From Streptomyces sp. NBC_01669 (GTDB taxonomy: Bacteria; Actinomycetota; Actinomycetes; Streptomycetales; Streptomycetaceae): DNA of 64,000 nucleotides. Where the stretch lies: NCBI RefSeq assembly GCF_026339735.1, contig NZ_JAPEQG010000001.1:8741001-8805000 (forward strand), read 5' to 3'. Shown here in pieces: positions 29,046 to 37,921 of the stretch (positions are counted from its first letter, which is position 1; every line of letters begins with the position of its first letter). Below the pieces are notes generated by a model. That model saw nothing but the letters and a program-made list of their open reading frames with translations. It had not been told where the DNA came from and ran no database searches. A program made the translations under genes and the position numbers.

Positions 29046-29643
29046 CACGAGGCGCAGCGGAATAAGATCCATCACCGGGTCGCGAACCTTCGCGAGGACA
29101 CCCTCCACAAGATGACGACCCGCCTGGCCTGCGAGTACGGTCACGGTCGTCGTCGAAGACCTGGGCGTCGCCGGAATGGGCCGCAACCGGCGCCTGTCCC
29201 GCCGTGTCGCGGACGCCGCGTTCGGCGAGATCCGACGCCAGCTCACCTACAAGACCCGCCGGCGCGGCACGCGACTCATTGTCGCCGACCGCTGGTACCC
29301 CTCCTCGAAGACCTGCTCCCGCTGCGGTGCGGTGAAAACCAAACTGCCCCTCAGCATGCGCGTCTTCGAGTGCGACAACTGCGGCCTCGTCCTCGGCCGG
29401 GACGCCAACGCCGGACACAACCTGGTCGCCCTCGCGGCCCGCACCACAGGTACCGCAGTGGCCGGAGACCTGGACCTCGCCAAGGCGAAGTCGAAGCCCC
29501 GTGGAGCCGACCGCAAGACCCGCACCACCCGCCCGCGCCGCAAGGCCGGGACGGGGCGGGCAGGTGGCGCGATCCCCGGCCCCCGGGCCGGGAAGGAAAC
29601 GGGAGACCGTCAACAGGACACCGGCGCGCAACTCGCGCTCTGA
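29046..29643 (+). pseudogene. TnpB remnant (zinc-ribbon type), N-terminally truncated and frameshifted
   Basis: Homology begins abruptly at about 29046 (HEAQRNKIHHRVANLREDTLHK) in one frame. It then continues after a one-base shift near 29135-29145 in the next frame with VVVEDLGVAGMGRNRRLSR, which holds the RuvC-II Glu. After that come the zinc ribbon CSRCG...CDNCG and RuvC-III GRDANAGHNLV (Asp), then a basic tail. The RuvC-I half is missing, so it cannot be active. It is a different subfamily from the cysteine-free TnpB at 14336. Confidence 0.8.
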
Positions 29644-29828
29644 TGACCCGTTTACGGACCATTCCGGTGGAAACATCGGGATTGCTGAGATCGCTTGATG
29701 ATCAAAGCAACGGGCTGGAACGGTCGCCGAGGGCGTGGGCGATCGCGTCTGTGGGCGGGAATACTGCAGCGCCGACGGCTCGGCGGGCTCCAGTTGCGCC
29801 CTGGCTGTGCGCACCACAGGCTGTCCCT

Positions 29829-30758
29829 ATGGACCGCACCCCGGAAACCAGTGTGCTACCCATTCTGGTGACAGGTGCGGCGGGCAGTGTCGGCGCCGTC
29901 GGGCGATCCGTGGTCGAAGGCCTTCGGCGACGGGGCCTGCCCGTCCGGGCCATGGTGCGCCGCGATGACGAGCGGGCGGAGGCGCTGCGCGCGACGGGCG
30001 CCGATGTCGTCGTCGGAGACCTGACACGCGCGGGCGACGTCGCCGACGCCGTGGCCGGTTGTGGACGTATGTACTTCGGCATGGGCGTGTCGGCGCAGTA
30101 TCTGGAGGCTGCCGTGACGGTGGCGGCCGTCACGCGTGCGTACGGGTGCCTGGAAGCGTTCGTGAACATGTCGCAGCTGACCGTCTCCGAGATGGACCTC
30201 ACCAGCACCTCCGAGTCCGTGCAGCAGCGGCAGCAGTGGCTGGTGGAGCAGGTCCTCGGCTGGTCAGGCCTGCCCGTCGTCCAGGTCAGGCCCACCGTGT
30301 TCATGGAGAACCCGCTGTTCCATGTGGGCTTTTCCTCGATCGCGAAGTACGGAAGCATCAGGCTGCCCTTCGGGCGGGCGAAAACTTCCCCCGTGGCGGC
30401 CCGGGATGTCGCCGCGGTTGTGGAGGAGATCCTGGCCGATCCTGCCCTGCACGTCGGCCGAATCTATGAGCTGACCGGCCCGCGCTCGGAGGACGTCGCC
30501 GCCATGGCGGCGGAGGTTTCCGCAGCCCTGGGCCGACCGGTCAGTTACACCGACGTCCCGCTGCAGGAATGGATCGACGACGATCTCAGGTCGTTGGGGC
30601 TGCCCGACCACGTCTTCCAGCACATCTCCACCATGGCTCGCCTTCACGCGGAGAATCGCTACGACCGCAAGGCGGACGGGGTCGAGCAGGTCATCGGGCA
30701 GCCTCCTTCGGGGGTGGCCGATTACGTCCGTGAGAACCCCAGCCTGTTCAGCCCCTGA
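29829..30758 (+). CDS. NmrA-like NAD(P)-binding oxidoreductase
   Basis: 309 residues. A Rossmann fold with the atypical glycine motif VTGAAGSVGAVGRSVVEGL at about residues 14-32 is followed by the NADP-preferring arginine pair VRAMVRRDD, then GADVVVGDLTRAGDVADAV. This is the pattern of NmrA/QOR2-like extended SDR proteins, which often lack the Tyr-Lys catalytic pair and act as redox sensors or quinone/azo reductases. ATG 29829 is chosen; no convincing ribosome site is visible, and the long upstream frame is the frameshifted tnpB remnant. It precedes another quinone-reductase-like gene at 31088. Confidence 0.8.
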   Translation: MDRTPETSVLPILVTGAAGSVGAVGRSVVEGLRRRGLPVRAMVRRDDERAEALRATGADVVVGDLTRAGDVADAVAGCGRMYFGMGVSAQYLEAAVTVAAVTRAYGCLEAFVNMSQLTVSEMDLTSTSESVQQRQQWLVEQVLGWSGLPVVQVRPTVFMENPLFHVGFSSIAKYGSIRLPFGRAKTSPVAARDVAAVVEEILADPALHVGRIYELTGPRSEDVAAMAAEVSAALGRPVSYTDVPLQEWIDDDLRSLGLPDHVFQHISTMARLHAENRYDRKADGVEQVIGQPPSGVADYVRENPSLFSP

Positions 30759-30999
30759 AGCCGCGTCCTCGTCGTGCGTTGTCGAGCGTGTTGCGGGCTG
30801 AGCATTGGAGGCGCCGGCCGACCATCGTGCACGGGTCCGGACGCCACACGGGCACCGGATTGATTTCCCACGCCGAAACCGCCCCGGAAAGGACCCGGCC
30901 AATGGGTGACGAACTCCTCGACCTGGCAAACACCACGACCGGCGGCAAGGACCGCCCATACGCCGCAGGCCATGAGCACTACGAAACCCTCGTTCCGCA
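30759..30999. other. Intergenic region upstream of the zinc-type oxidoreductase
   Basis: No supported gene between the NmrA-like gene and the operator-like palindrome at 31000; only short high-GC open frames are present. Confidence 0.4.
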
Positions 31000-31019
31000 G
31001 TGCACTCAGCGGAGTGCAC
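31000..31019. promoter_or_regulatory. 20-bp palindromic operator before the oxidoreductase gene
   Basis: GTGCACTC-AGCG-GAGTGCAC is a perfect 8-bp inverted repeat with a 4-bp spacer, ending 68 bp before the next start codon. Its size and symmetry fit a TetR- or MarR-type repressor site. No such regulator gene lies next to it. Confidence 0.6.
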
Positions 31020-31087
31020 AGGGGCGGCAGGACGTCGGTTGATGCCCGGTCCAAGACCCACACATACCGGCGCGCAGGAGAAGAATC

Positions 31088-32092
31088 ATGAACCGTCGTG
31101 TTGCCTACACCCGTGGCGGGATGCCCGCCGACGTCCTGACCGTCATCGAGGAGCCGGAGTCGGTAGCGCCCGAGCGCGGCCAGGTCCGCATCCGCACCAC
31201 GGCCTTCTCGGTGCACCCTGGTGATCTCCAGGCCATTGAGGCCTACCCAGGGAAGGCTGCACATCCGGTTCCGGCTGGCCTGGAGGCCACCGGCGTGGTG
31301 GAGGCGATCGGCGGGGGAGCGCGCTTGGCTCCGGGTGTCAAGGTCGGTGGCCGCGTAACGGTCTTCCCCCAGCCGGGGGCGTGGTCCCAGTGGATCGTGG
31401 CGGATGCCGAGGTGGTCGTCGCCGTACCGGACGAGTTGTCGGACGACGTCGCCGCGCAGATGCTCGCGAACCCGCTCACCACGGTGATGCTGCGCCGTGA
31501 GGCGCAGGAGCACCTGGCCTTCGGATACGACGGTCTTCTGGTGCAGACCGCTGCGGGCTCGTCGGTCGGGCGGCTGGTGACTGGCGTGTGTCAGTTTCAC
31601 AACCTGGCGCTGGTCAACGTCGTCCGCAGCGACCGCGGTGCCGCCGAGCTGCGCCAGCGGTTCCCCGACGTGCCGGTCGTGTCGACAGAGCATCAGGGCT
31701 GGGCCGACGAGGTCCGCAAGGCAGCTGGCGGCCGCCCGGTCAGTGTGGCCTTCGACCCGATCGGCGGGAAGCTGGCTGAGGGCCTTCTGGACCTGTTGAC
31801 GCCGGGCGGGAAACTGGTCAGTTACGGGCAAATCGCCGAAGAGTCGATTTCGGTGCACGCGTCGACGCTGCTGAACAAGTCGCTGACGCTGCGGGGCAAG
31901 AACATCGGCCGGTGGCTGTCCGAGGCCTCCGCCGAGAGGCGGGCATCCGACGTCGCCACCGCCCAGCAGATCGCGCTGGGGCTCCAGGACCAGTTCGACG
32001 TGGCCGCCACGTACGGCCTCGGCGAGCTGGCCAAGGCCGTGGAGCACGCGGTACGGCCGGGCAAGGTCGGCCTCGTTCTCGTCCGCCCCTGA
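31088..32092 (+). CDS. Medium-chain (quinone reductase-like) NADP-dependent oxidoreductase
   Basis: 334 residues. A GroES-like N-terminal domain (VRIRTTAFSVHPGDLQAIEAY, GLEATGVVEAIG) is followed by a Rossmann domain with LLVQTAAGSSVGRLVTGVCQ, in place of the usual AAxGGVG motif. Structural- and catalytic-zinc cysteines are absent, as in quinone oxidoreductases and crotonyl/enoyl-type reductases. It probably reduces an electrophilic alkene or quinone with NADPH. An AGGAG site lies about 8 bp before the ATG, and a palindrome lies at 31000-31019. Confidence 0.85.
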   Translation: MNRRVAYTRGGMPADVLTVIEEPESVAPERGQVRIRTTAFSVHPGDLQAIEAYPGKAAHPVPAGLEATGVVEAIGGGARLAPGVKVGGRVTVFPQPGAWSQWIVADAEVVVAVPDELSDDVAAQMLANPLTTVMLRREAQEHLAFGYDGLLVQTAAGSSVGRLVTGVCQFHNLALVNVVRSDRGAAELRQRFPDVPVVSTEHQGWADEVRKAAGGRPVSVAFDPIGGKLAEGLLDLLTPGGKLVSYGQIAEESISVHASTLLNKSLTLRGKNIGRWLSEASAERRASDVATAQQIALGLQDQFDVAATYGLGELAKAVEHAVRPGKVGLVLVRP

Positions 32093-32239
32093 TAGCCGCC
32101 GGAAGACCGAGCTGCCGGAGCAGGCGCACGACGTCCGCGTGGTGGAAGCACATGACAGCGGCCGCTTCGTCGCCGAGGAACAGCCCGAGTTCGTCACCGG
32201 GGGCGGTCACATGGTCGCCCGGACAGCTCCTTACGACCT

Positions 32240-32380
32240 GATCCACTCTCTATCGTGCACCAGGTCGTAAACGACCAGGCCTCCGTTGCCGTCAGCAGAC
32301 GTCGCTGCCGCTTGTCCAGATGCGGCAGGATCGCCTCGAACTTCGCCGCCAGTACGGCGCGTTGCACTTCCAGCCCACCC
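32240..32380 (-). pseudogene. ISAzo13-like transposase, N-terminal fragment
   Basis: On the minus strand the frame reads EVQRAVLAAKFEAILPHL then DKRQRRLLTATEAWSF, the start of ISAzo13-type transposases, and breaks off within about 40 residues. It abuts the truncated MFS gene and probably caused the truncation. Confidence 0.6.
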
Positions 32381-32389
32381 GTACCAGAG

Positions 32390-32572
32390 CAACGATGTAC
32401 CGAACGGGAAGAGGACCGAGGCGGCCAGCACAACACCGGAGGCGACCGCATAGGTGTAGCCGCGTTCGGTGACGAAAAACGGCATCAGTGCTGCTACGGC
32501 ACCTTGGTAGATGTCGACGCAGCCATGGCTGACGGACAGCAGGGTGATCGATGTGTTCCTTCGCACCCCCAT
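32390..32572 (-). pseudogene. MFS transporter remnant (fosmidomycin-resistance-like), N-terminus only
   Basis: ATG 32572 starts a frame with SVSHGCVDIYQGAVAALMPF and RGYTYAVASGVVLAASVL. This matches the first two membrane segments of the Fsr-like MFS subfamily, and it is then lost at a transposase fragment. Divergent from the AraC fragment, with which it would have formed a regulator/exporter pair. Confidence 0.65.
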
Positions 32573-32620
32573 CATGCTCCGAGCCCGGCAGCGTGTCGCA
32601 CTTCCGGTAATCTGCCAAGT

Positions 32621-32777
32621 GATGATGGAAATCCGCCACGAGGCCATTGCTCCGCCCCGCATCCAATGGCTGGCGCCCGGCCGTGCGATCGACGCCCACC
32701 GGCACGACGACCATCAGATCGTCTATGCCGGCCGGGGTGTGCTGGCCGTGACGACCAGTGAGTGGTGTGCATCGTGA
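32621..32777 (+). pseudogene. AraC-family regulator remnant, cupin N-terminus only
   Basis: A 51-codon frame reads RHEAIAPPRIQWLAPGRA then IDAHRHDDHQIVYAGRGVLAVTT, the cupin sensor start of AraC regulators. It ends at a foreign stop with no DNA-binding domain. Confidence 0.65.
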
Positions 32778-32861
32778 AGTTGCTGGTCACGGGTCTGGTG
32801 TGCGCGGAATTCTGGGTGCTCGTGCTGGTTGAGGGCGGATGACTTCGGTGAAGATCGTCGG

Positions 32862-32990
32862 TCACTGGACGACTTCGCGGTTCGTCGGGACGAGCAGGGT
32901 CCTGACCAGGGCGGTCGCCCACTTCGGGTCGGTGCGTACCTTGCCGAGCACGCGCCAGTTCTTGAGGTGGGCGATTGGTCTGGTGCCGGG
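32862..32990 (-). pseudogene. IS5-like DDE transposase, C-terminal fragment
   Basis: The minus-strand frame ends PIAHLKNWRVLGKVRTDP then ALVRTLLVPTNREVVQ and a stop, the typical end of an IS5-like DDE endonuclease. Sequence from there to about 33290 shows further scrambled reading frames. The N-terminal half of a similar transposase lies at 35950. Confidence 0.6.
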
Positions 32991-33318
32991 TGCTGAACGC
33001 ACCGAGCTGTGGCATGGAGTAGCCGGACGGGCCGACCCCAGCCCGCCCCGATCAGCGCCATCAGGCGTCCACGCCGACGGAAATGCGGGCGGCCCGAACG
33101 TCCCCCAGGTAGCCGCGGGGCCACAAGGTCTCGTGTGTAGCGGGCAGCGGGTCCCTGACGGCGCTGGAGGCCGACGATGTGCCGGACAGCCACTTTCGCT
33201 TCGGCCAGGGCCGCGGACCTGCCATTGTGCATCAGTCAGCAGGTCGGCGTCTGGAGCAGCTGCACGTCCTCGTGCCCGGCACTGCAACCAGCGCCGGGCG
33301 TCAAGAAGGCCGGTACGC

Positions 33319-34803
33319 CTACCGCGTGGCGAGTTCGCGTACCGTCGCCATGTCGCTGAACGGCAGCAGTTCCTCGTTGACGATCTGGTAGGGCTCGCTG
33401 CCTTTGCCCGCGATCAGGATGACGTCGCTGTGCCCTGCGGCGGACAGGGCGAAGGAGATGGCGCGGCGGCGGTCGGCGAACCGCTCGAAAGTGGTGCCGC
33501 TCGCGAGCAGGCCCGGGACGATCTGATCCATGATCGCCCGGGGGTCTTCGTTCCGGGGATTGTCCGAAGTGAGAACGCACAGATCGGAGTAGGTGCCGGC
33601 GATCTCCCCCATCCGGGCGCGCTTGGTGACGTCCCGGTCCCCGCCGCAGCCGAAGACCGTGACGACCCGGCCAGAGGCGAAGCCGCGGATGGTGGTCAGC
33701 ACCTTCTCCAGTGAGTCCGGGGAGTGCGCATAGTCCACGATGACGGACGTGCCGTCCGGGGTCTCGTAGCGTTCGAACCTTCCCGGGATCGGGGGCATAT
33801 GCTCGAGTGTGGCGACCAGTCCGGCCAGATTGTGCCCGATGAGGTGGCAGGCTGCGACAGTGGCCAGTGCGTTGGAGACGGAGAACCGTCCAGGCACGGG
33901 GATCGCCGCCGGATACTTGTGGCCGGCGTGGTGCAGGGTGAAGCGGGTGCCGATGGCGTCCATGGTGAGGTCGGTCGCCCGGTAGTCCGCCTCCGCGTCG
34001 ATGCCGTACGTGACGACCGCGCCGGGCATCATCGCCCCGATGCAGGCTCCGACCGGGTCGTCGGCGTTGACCACCGCACGCCGGCACAGCCCCTGGAACA
34101 GACGCAGTTTGGCGTCCCGGTAGTTCTCCATGGTGCCGTGGTCGTCCAGGTGATCCTGCGTCAGGTTGGTGAACACCCCTACGTCGATGAACGAGTGGTC
34201 GAGGCGGTGGGTCAGCAGGCCCATCGACGTGGCTTCGAGCGCCACGGTGCCGACACCGCGGTCGCGCATGCACCCGAGCAGATACTGGAAGTCCGGCGAC
34301 TCCGGTGTGGTCAGTACCGACCTCGGCATCGGGATCAGTTCGTCGCCGATCCGGCTGCCGCCCGTCCCGATGACCCCCACCCTGGCGTGCTCGGCGATCC
34401 TCAGCACCGACTCCACCATGGAGGAAACCGACGTCTTCCCGTTGGTGCCCGTGACGGCCACCATCTTCATCTGTCGGCCTGGCTCCCCGTGGTAGCGGGA
34501 GGCGACGACCGCGGCCGCCTTGCGCGTGTCCGCGACGGCTACGACGCATACACCAGCTGCCGACGCCCAGGTCGCGACCGGAAGTTGCGCCGTCGCGGAG
34601 CAGATGAGTATCGCCACCGCGCCGCGTGCGAGAGCCAGTCCGACGGACTCGGGGCCGCCCTCGCGATGACCGGGTACCGCGATGAACAGGGATCCCGGAG
34701 CGGCGCGGTGGGCGTCGAAGCAGGTGCCTCCGGTGATCCTCGTCTCCGGATCGCCCTCGATGATTTCATGATCGTGTCCGGCGAGCAGCTCGCTCAACTT
34801 CAC
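33319..34803 (-). CDS. MurE-like Mur ligase paralogue
   Basis: 494 residues from GTG 34803 (AGAGGA site 5 bp upstream). Mur ligase three-domain layout: N-terminal UDP-binding domain, central ATPase with P-loop VTGTNGKTS (119-124 core), TTPE (165-168) and the carbamylated-lysine segment ENYRDAK (226-232). The C-terminal domain carries DNPR (414-417), the diaminopimelate-recognition motif of MurE. Deviations are EATSM (190-194) for the usual EVSSH and GKGSE (466-470) for GKGHE. It is an isolated gene, not in a division/cell-wall cluster, and is flanked by transposase fragments. It may add diaminopimelate or another amino acid to a muropeptide-like or natural-product substrate. The adenylating ligase chemistry is well supported; the substrate is uncertain. 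Confidence 0.82.
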   Translation of the reverse strand: MKLSELLAGHDHEIIEGDPETRITGGTCFDAHRAAPGSLFIAVPGHREGGPESVGLALARGAVAILICSATAQLPVATWASAAGVCVVAVADTRKAAAVVASRYHGEPGRQMKMVAVTGTNGKTSVSSMVESVLRIAEHARVGVIGTGGSRIGDELIPMPRSVLTTPESPDFQYLLGCMRDRGVGTVALEATSMGLLTHRLDHSFIDVGVFTNLTQDHLDDHGTMENYRDAKLRLFQGLCRRAVVNADDPVGACIGAMMPGAVVTYGIDAEADYRATDLTMDAIGTRFTLHHAGHKYPAAIPVPGRFSVSNALATVAACHLIGHNLAGLVATLEHMPPIPGRFERYETPDGTSVIVDYAHSPDSLEKVLTTIRGFASGRVVTVFGCGGDRDVTKRARMGEIAGTYSDLCVLTSDNPRNEDPRAIMDQIVPGLLASGTTFERFADRRRAISFALSAAGHSDVILIAGKGSEPYQIVNEELLPFSDMATVRELATR

Positions 34804-35207
34804 AAGGGTCCTCTCGAAGATTCACCGGCTGCCGGTCGTCCGGCGGTCGGCGCGCAGGCGGCGCCAGGGCACCGAAGGATGACAAAGCAGGAAATTCTCG
34901 CGAGGATCGTCGCCGTGCGGTTACAGAGGTGGGGAGGGGCGGCCGCGCAGAAAATGGTCCGCCTGCAGGGGCGGAATGATCTGGGAAATACCGAGAATTG
35001 CCCGGAATCGTTAGCCGTGGCCGTGCAACGCGCGACAGTAGATCGCCGACGCGTTCAAGGGGTGGACGGCCGTCGCGCACGCGGCGGACGGGCACAGGGC
35101 ATGGGCGGCCTGGAACAGGCACTCCCTCACTGCGCATGTGCGACCCATGTGTGGAGTGTACGCCCAGCCGCGGGGGCGATCGCCCACCGCTCGTTCGCAC
35201 ATCTGCG
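34804..35207. other. Gene-free stretch upstream of the Mur ligase
   Basis: About 400 bp with no credible coding frame. It should contain the Mur ligase promoter. The part toward 35207 adjoins the acetyltransferase remnant. Confidence 0.4.
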
Positions 35208-35435
35208 TTACTGCTGCCGCGCTGTCTCCGGCGCCCGCGCCGAGAGGGACGCCGTGCGGTGGCGCAGCCGGAAGTCCAGCGACTCGTACAGCCGGATGGC
35301 GTTGGTGTTGCGCGCGGAGGTGTGCAGGAAGGGCCTCTCGTCGCGGGCACGGACGCCGGGGGCCACCGCCAGGACCAGGCGGGCGGCCAGACCCTGCCCG
35401 CGGAAGGCCGGGTCGATGCAGACCGCACTGATCTC
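35208..35435 (-). pseudogene. GNAT acetyltransferase remnant, C-terminal part
   Basis: The minus-strand frame reads AVCIDPAFRGQGLAARLVLA, the acetyl-CoA motif A, then NTNAIRLYESLDFRLRHRT and a stop at 35208-35210. The N-terminal half is missing at a junction near 35436, where a plus-strand fragment begins. Confidence 0.75.
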
Positions 35436-35440
35436 CGTAG

Positions 35441-35887
35441 CTGGAGCGGATCACGGCTCGCCGCAGTGAACTGGACGCGCTCGCCGAGGAGCTGGACAAG
35501 CAGCTGCAGGAGGTGCGGGCCGAGCGGGAGGAACTGGTGATCGCCGAGCGGGTCCTGGTCCGGCTGGCCGAGCAGGACCGGGCCGCGGCGGAGGCCGCCG
35601 CGGCCGTCGCCCCGGCTCCCGCCCGGGTGGCGGGGCGGGCGGTGCTGTTGGTCCCGCACCGCAGCGAGACTCCCGACGAGGCCGCCCTGCCCGGCGACTA
35701 CCGCAAGATCCTGGCGATCGTCCGAGCCGCCGACGGCCCGGTGCAGGCCAAGGCCGTCGGCGAGGAGCTGGGCCTGGAGGTGTCGGCGCGCGGCAAACTG
35801 GAACCGCTGCGCGCGAAGCTGACCAAACTCGCCGACCGTGGCTGGCTGCACAAGCGGCCAGGCGGGCGGTTCACCGCACGCCCGTAG
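35441..35887 (+). pseudogene. Coiled-coil/winged-helix-like protein, start lost
   Basis: The frame opens directly after an in-frame TAG at 35438-35440, so the native start is missing; GTG 35513 is the only early alternative. It encodes a Glu/Arg-rich coiled coil (ELDALAEELDKQLQEVRAER), a linker and a C-terminal region with KAVGEELGLEVSARGKLEPL, resembling a winged-helix domain, ending KRPGGRFTARP. In streptomycetes such genes often accompany insertion sequences; an IS5-like N-terminal fragment follows 60 bp later. Function unknown. Confidence 0.5.
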
Positions 35888-35949
35888 CCACGCGAGACGG
35901 GTACGGAAGCGGCGTAACCAGCTGGCAAACGGCGCCAGTTGGGTTTGGT

Positions 35950-36150
35950 GTGAAGAAAAACAACCACGCCGCCGAGGGCCCTGACGGCCTTGTCTACACC
36001 GCCCGCCTGCCGCTGTCGAGCGCCACCCTGAACTGGCTCGCCGACCTGATACGCGGCCGCATGAAGAGAATCGGCTCACGGTGGCGGGCCCTGCCCGCGG
36101 GAAGGATCGCCGGCATCGTGCTCGCGGTGCTGCGCTGTGACCAGCGGCCT
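35950..36150 (+). pseudogene. IS5-like transposase, N-terminal fragment
   Basis: The frame from GTG 35950 has VYTARLPLSSATLNWLADLI, RMKRIGSRWRALPAGRIAGI and VLAVLRCDQRP, the helical N-terminal domain of IS5-like transposases. Similarity stops near 36140. No catalytic DDE residues remain. Confidence 0.65.
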
Positions 36151-36377
36151 CATGTGGTGGAACCAGCGGTGATTGCCGGGCCCGCCGTCCCCTTGGACAG
36201 CGGGCCCCTTTTTGACGGCGGCGACTGGCAGCGCCCGGTAGGACAGTCCACGAGTATGCGGAAAAGTCCGCGTGCCACTCGTCACCACATCAGGTGAATC
36301 CACCCGCTGATCAGCCCTTTCTGAGCGCGACGCGCGAGACTCGGGGGTTTCCTGGTAGGGAGCACAGGGAGAGCGTG

Positions 36378-36806
36378 ATGGCACACACACCCGGGGCAGT
36401 CACGGCGGCGGCCCGCCGCGGCCTGGGCGCTGTCGTGCTGGTTGCCCTGCTGGCGCTGTTGCACGCGGCGTTCACCTCCAGCGCCTCGCATCTGTCGGCG
36501 CTGGACCTGGACGGCTGCCTGCGGCGATCCGCGGCGGTCGTCCCCGCCCCGTCCTGCGACACTTCCGCCGGTACCGCGGTGCTCGACACGCGCGACGGCG
36601 GCCATCATCACGATGACGTGCCGCAGTCGTGCAACGCGTCCGCCGGCGGGCCCCGCAAGGTACCGGGTCACGGCGGCGTCGCCATGGCCCCCGGCGGCGC
36701 TTCGTCTCCCTCGGGGGCTCCGGCTGAGCACGCCGGGCTCCAGGAGCCGGTCGACGCTCCTCGCGGTCTCGGCCGTTGTGCCGGTTCGGCCGTTCTGCGC
36801 TGCTGA
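36378..36806 (+). CDS. Small exported or membrane-anchored protein of unknown function
   Basis: 142 residues from ATG 36378 (GGGAG upstream). One hydrophobic segment, GAVVLVALLALLHAAF, near residues 15-32, may be a signal anchor. The rest is Ala/Gly/Pro/His-rich, with DTRDGGHHHDDVPQSC and several cysteines, suggesting metal binding outside the membrane. The first gene of a plus-strand series leading to carbonic anhydrase and SulP. No family recognised. Confidence 0.5.
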   Translation: MAHTPGAVTAAARRGLGAVVLVALLALLHAAFTSSASHLSALDLDGCLRRSAAVVPAPSCDTSAGTAVLDTRDGGHHHDDVPQSCNASAGGPRKVPGHGGVAMAPGGASSPSGAPAEHAGLQEPVDAPRGLGRCAGSAVLRC

Positions 36807-36892
36807 CCGAGCCCGGCCGCATCCCACCCCCGTGCCGCGGGGCGGTTCGGCCCGCCGTGCCTCGTCTGCCACGACCGCACCGGAGCCCTGCC

Positions 36893-37111
36893 ATGCCCAT
36901 GGACGTATACGCCGCGGTGGGCGCCCTCGTTCGCGCCGAGATCTGCCGCGCCCCTGCACCACAACCCGAGCCGCCCGCCCCGGCGGATGCCCCGGCCGAC
37001 CGGGCACCGTCACCTCGCACCGAAGACGCACCCGCGCACCAGTTCCGTCACCTGCCGGCGAGGCCCGCGCACCCCGTCCCTTCCTTCACCGATGGGCACC
37101 CGCCTCGCTGA
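36893..37111 (+). CDS. Small conserved-type protein (MPMDVYAAVGALVRAE start)
   Basis: 72 residues from ATG 36893. The first 19 residues look like a folded amphipathic helix; the rest is Pro/Ala-rich and basic. It sits 120 bp before the carbonic anhydrase gene in the same direction. I do not recognise a function. Confidence 0.45.
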   Translation: MPMDVYAAVGALVRAEICRAPAPQPEPPAPADAPADRAPSPRTEDAPAHQFRHLPARPAHPVPSFTDGHPPR

Positions 37112-37230
37112 TCACCCGAGGGTCGGCCGTGGGCTGCTGAGCCGTATCCGGATACGCGTGGCACGCACTCTTCGCGCCCCTTCTCACCCCGGAGCTCCAC
37201 AGCTCCACGAAGCGTCACGAGGTCGATTCC

Positions 37231-37839
37231 ATGCAGACACTCATCGAGCACGCCCGTACCTTCCACGCGAAGATCACAGACAAGCAGCAGGAGTTCGCCC
37301 AGCTGGCCCATGGGCAGCAGCCGCAGGTCCTGTTCATCTCCTGCTCCGACTCCCGCGTGATCCCCTCGCTGTTCACGGGGGCTCGCCCCGGTGACCTGTT
37401 CGAGGTGCGCTCGGCGGCCAACATCGTTCCCTCCTACCGGCCGCAGGCGGCGTGCGCGGTCGCCGGGTCGATCGAATTCGCCGTCCAGGCCCTGCAGGTG
37501 CCGGACATCGTCGTGTGCGGGCATTCGCACTGCGGCGCGGTACAGAGCCTGCTGCGCGAGCAGAGCGTCCACACCATGCCGCCGGTACGCCGCTGGCTGA
37601 CCTGGGCCGGATACCGTACCTGGACCGACGAGCCCTGGCCGACGCGGGGTCTTGGCGAGGACGCGACCGCCGCGACCCAGCAGCATGTGCTGACCCAGCT
37701 CGACCACCTGCGCACCTACCCCTTCGTCGCCCGGCGCCTCGACTTGGGCCGCCTTCGACTGCATGCCTGGTACTACACGGTCGAGACGGGCGAGGTCCTG
37801 GCCTGCGCACCCGGCAGCCGCGTCTTCAAGTCCCTGTGA
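37231..37839 (+). CDS. Beta-class carbonic anhydrase
   Basis: 202 residues, normal length. Zinc ligands Cys38, His98 and Cys101 with the Asp40/Arg42 dyad are visible in FISCSDSRVIPS and VVCGHSHCGAV. It interconverts CO2 and bicarbonate in the cytoplasm. The SulP transporter gene follows after about 80 bp in the same direction, so the enzyme probably handles substrate or product of that transporter, as in CA-SulP pairs. Confidence 0.93.
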   Translation: MQTLIEHARTFHAKITDKQQEFAQLAHGQQPQVLFISCSDSRVIPSLFTGARPGDLFEVRSAANIVPSYRPQAACAVAGSIEFAVQALQVPDIVVCGHSHCGAVQSLLREQSVHTMPPVRRWLTWAGYRTWTDEPWPTRGLGEDATAATQQHVLTQLDHLRTYPFVARRLDLGRLRLHAWYYTVETGEVLACAPGSRVFKSL

Positions 37840-37921
37840 CGCGAGTGGAACCCGGCTTTCCCACACCCTGCTGGTCGTCCCTCTGTCCGACGTTCCCCCA
37901 CCCAGAGAGAACGCCTTGACC

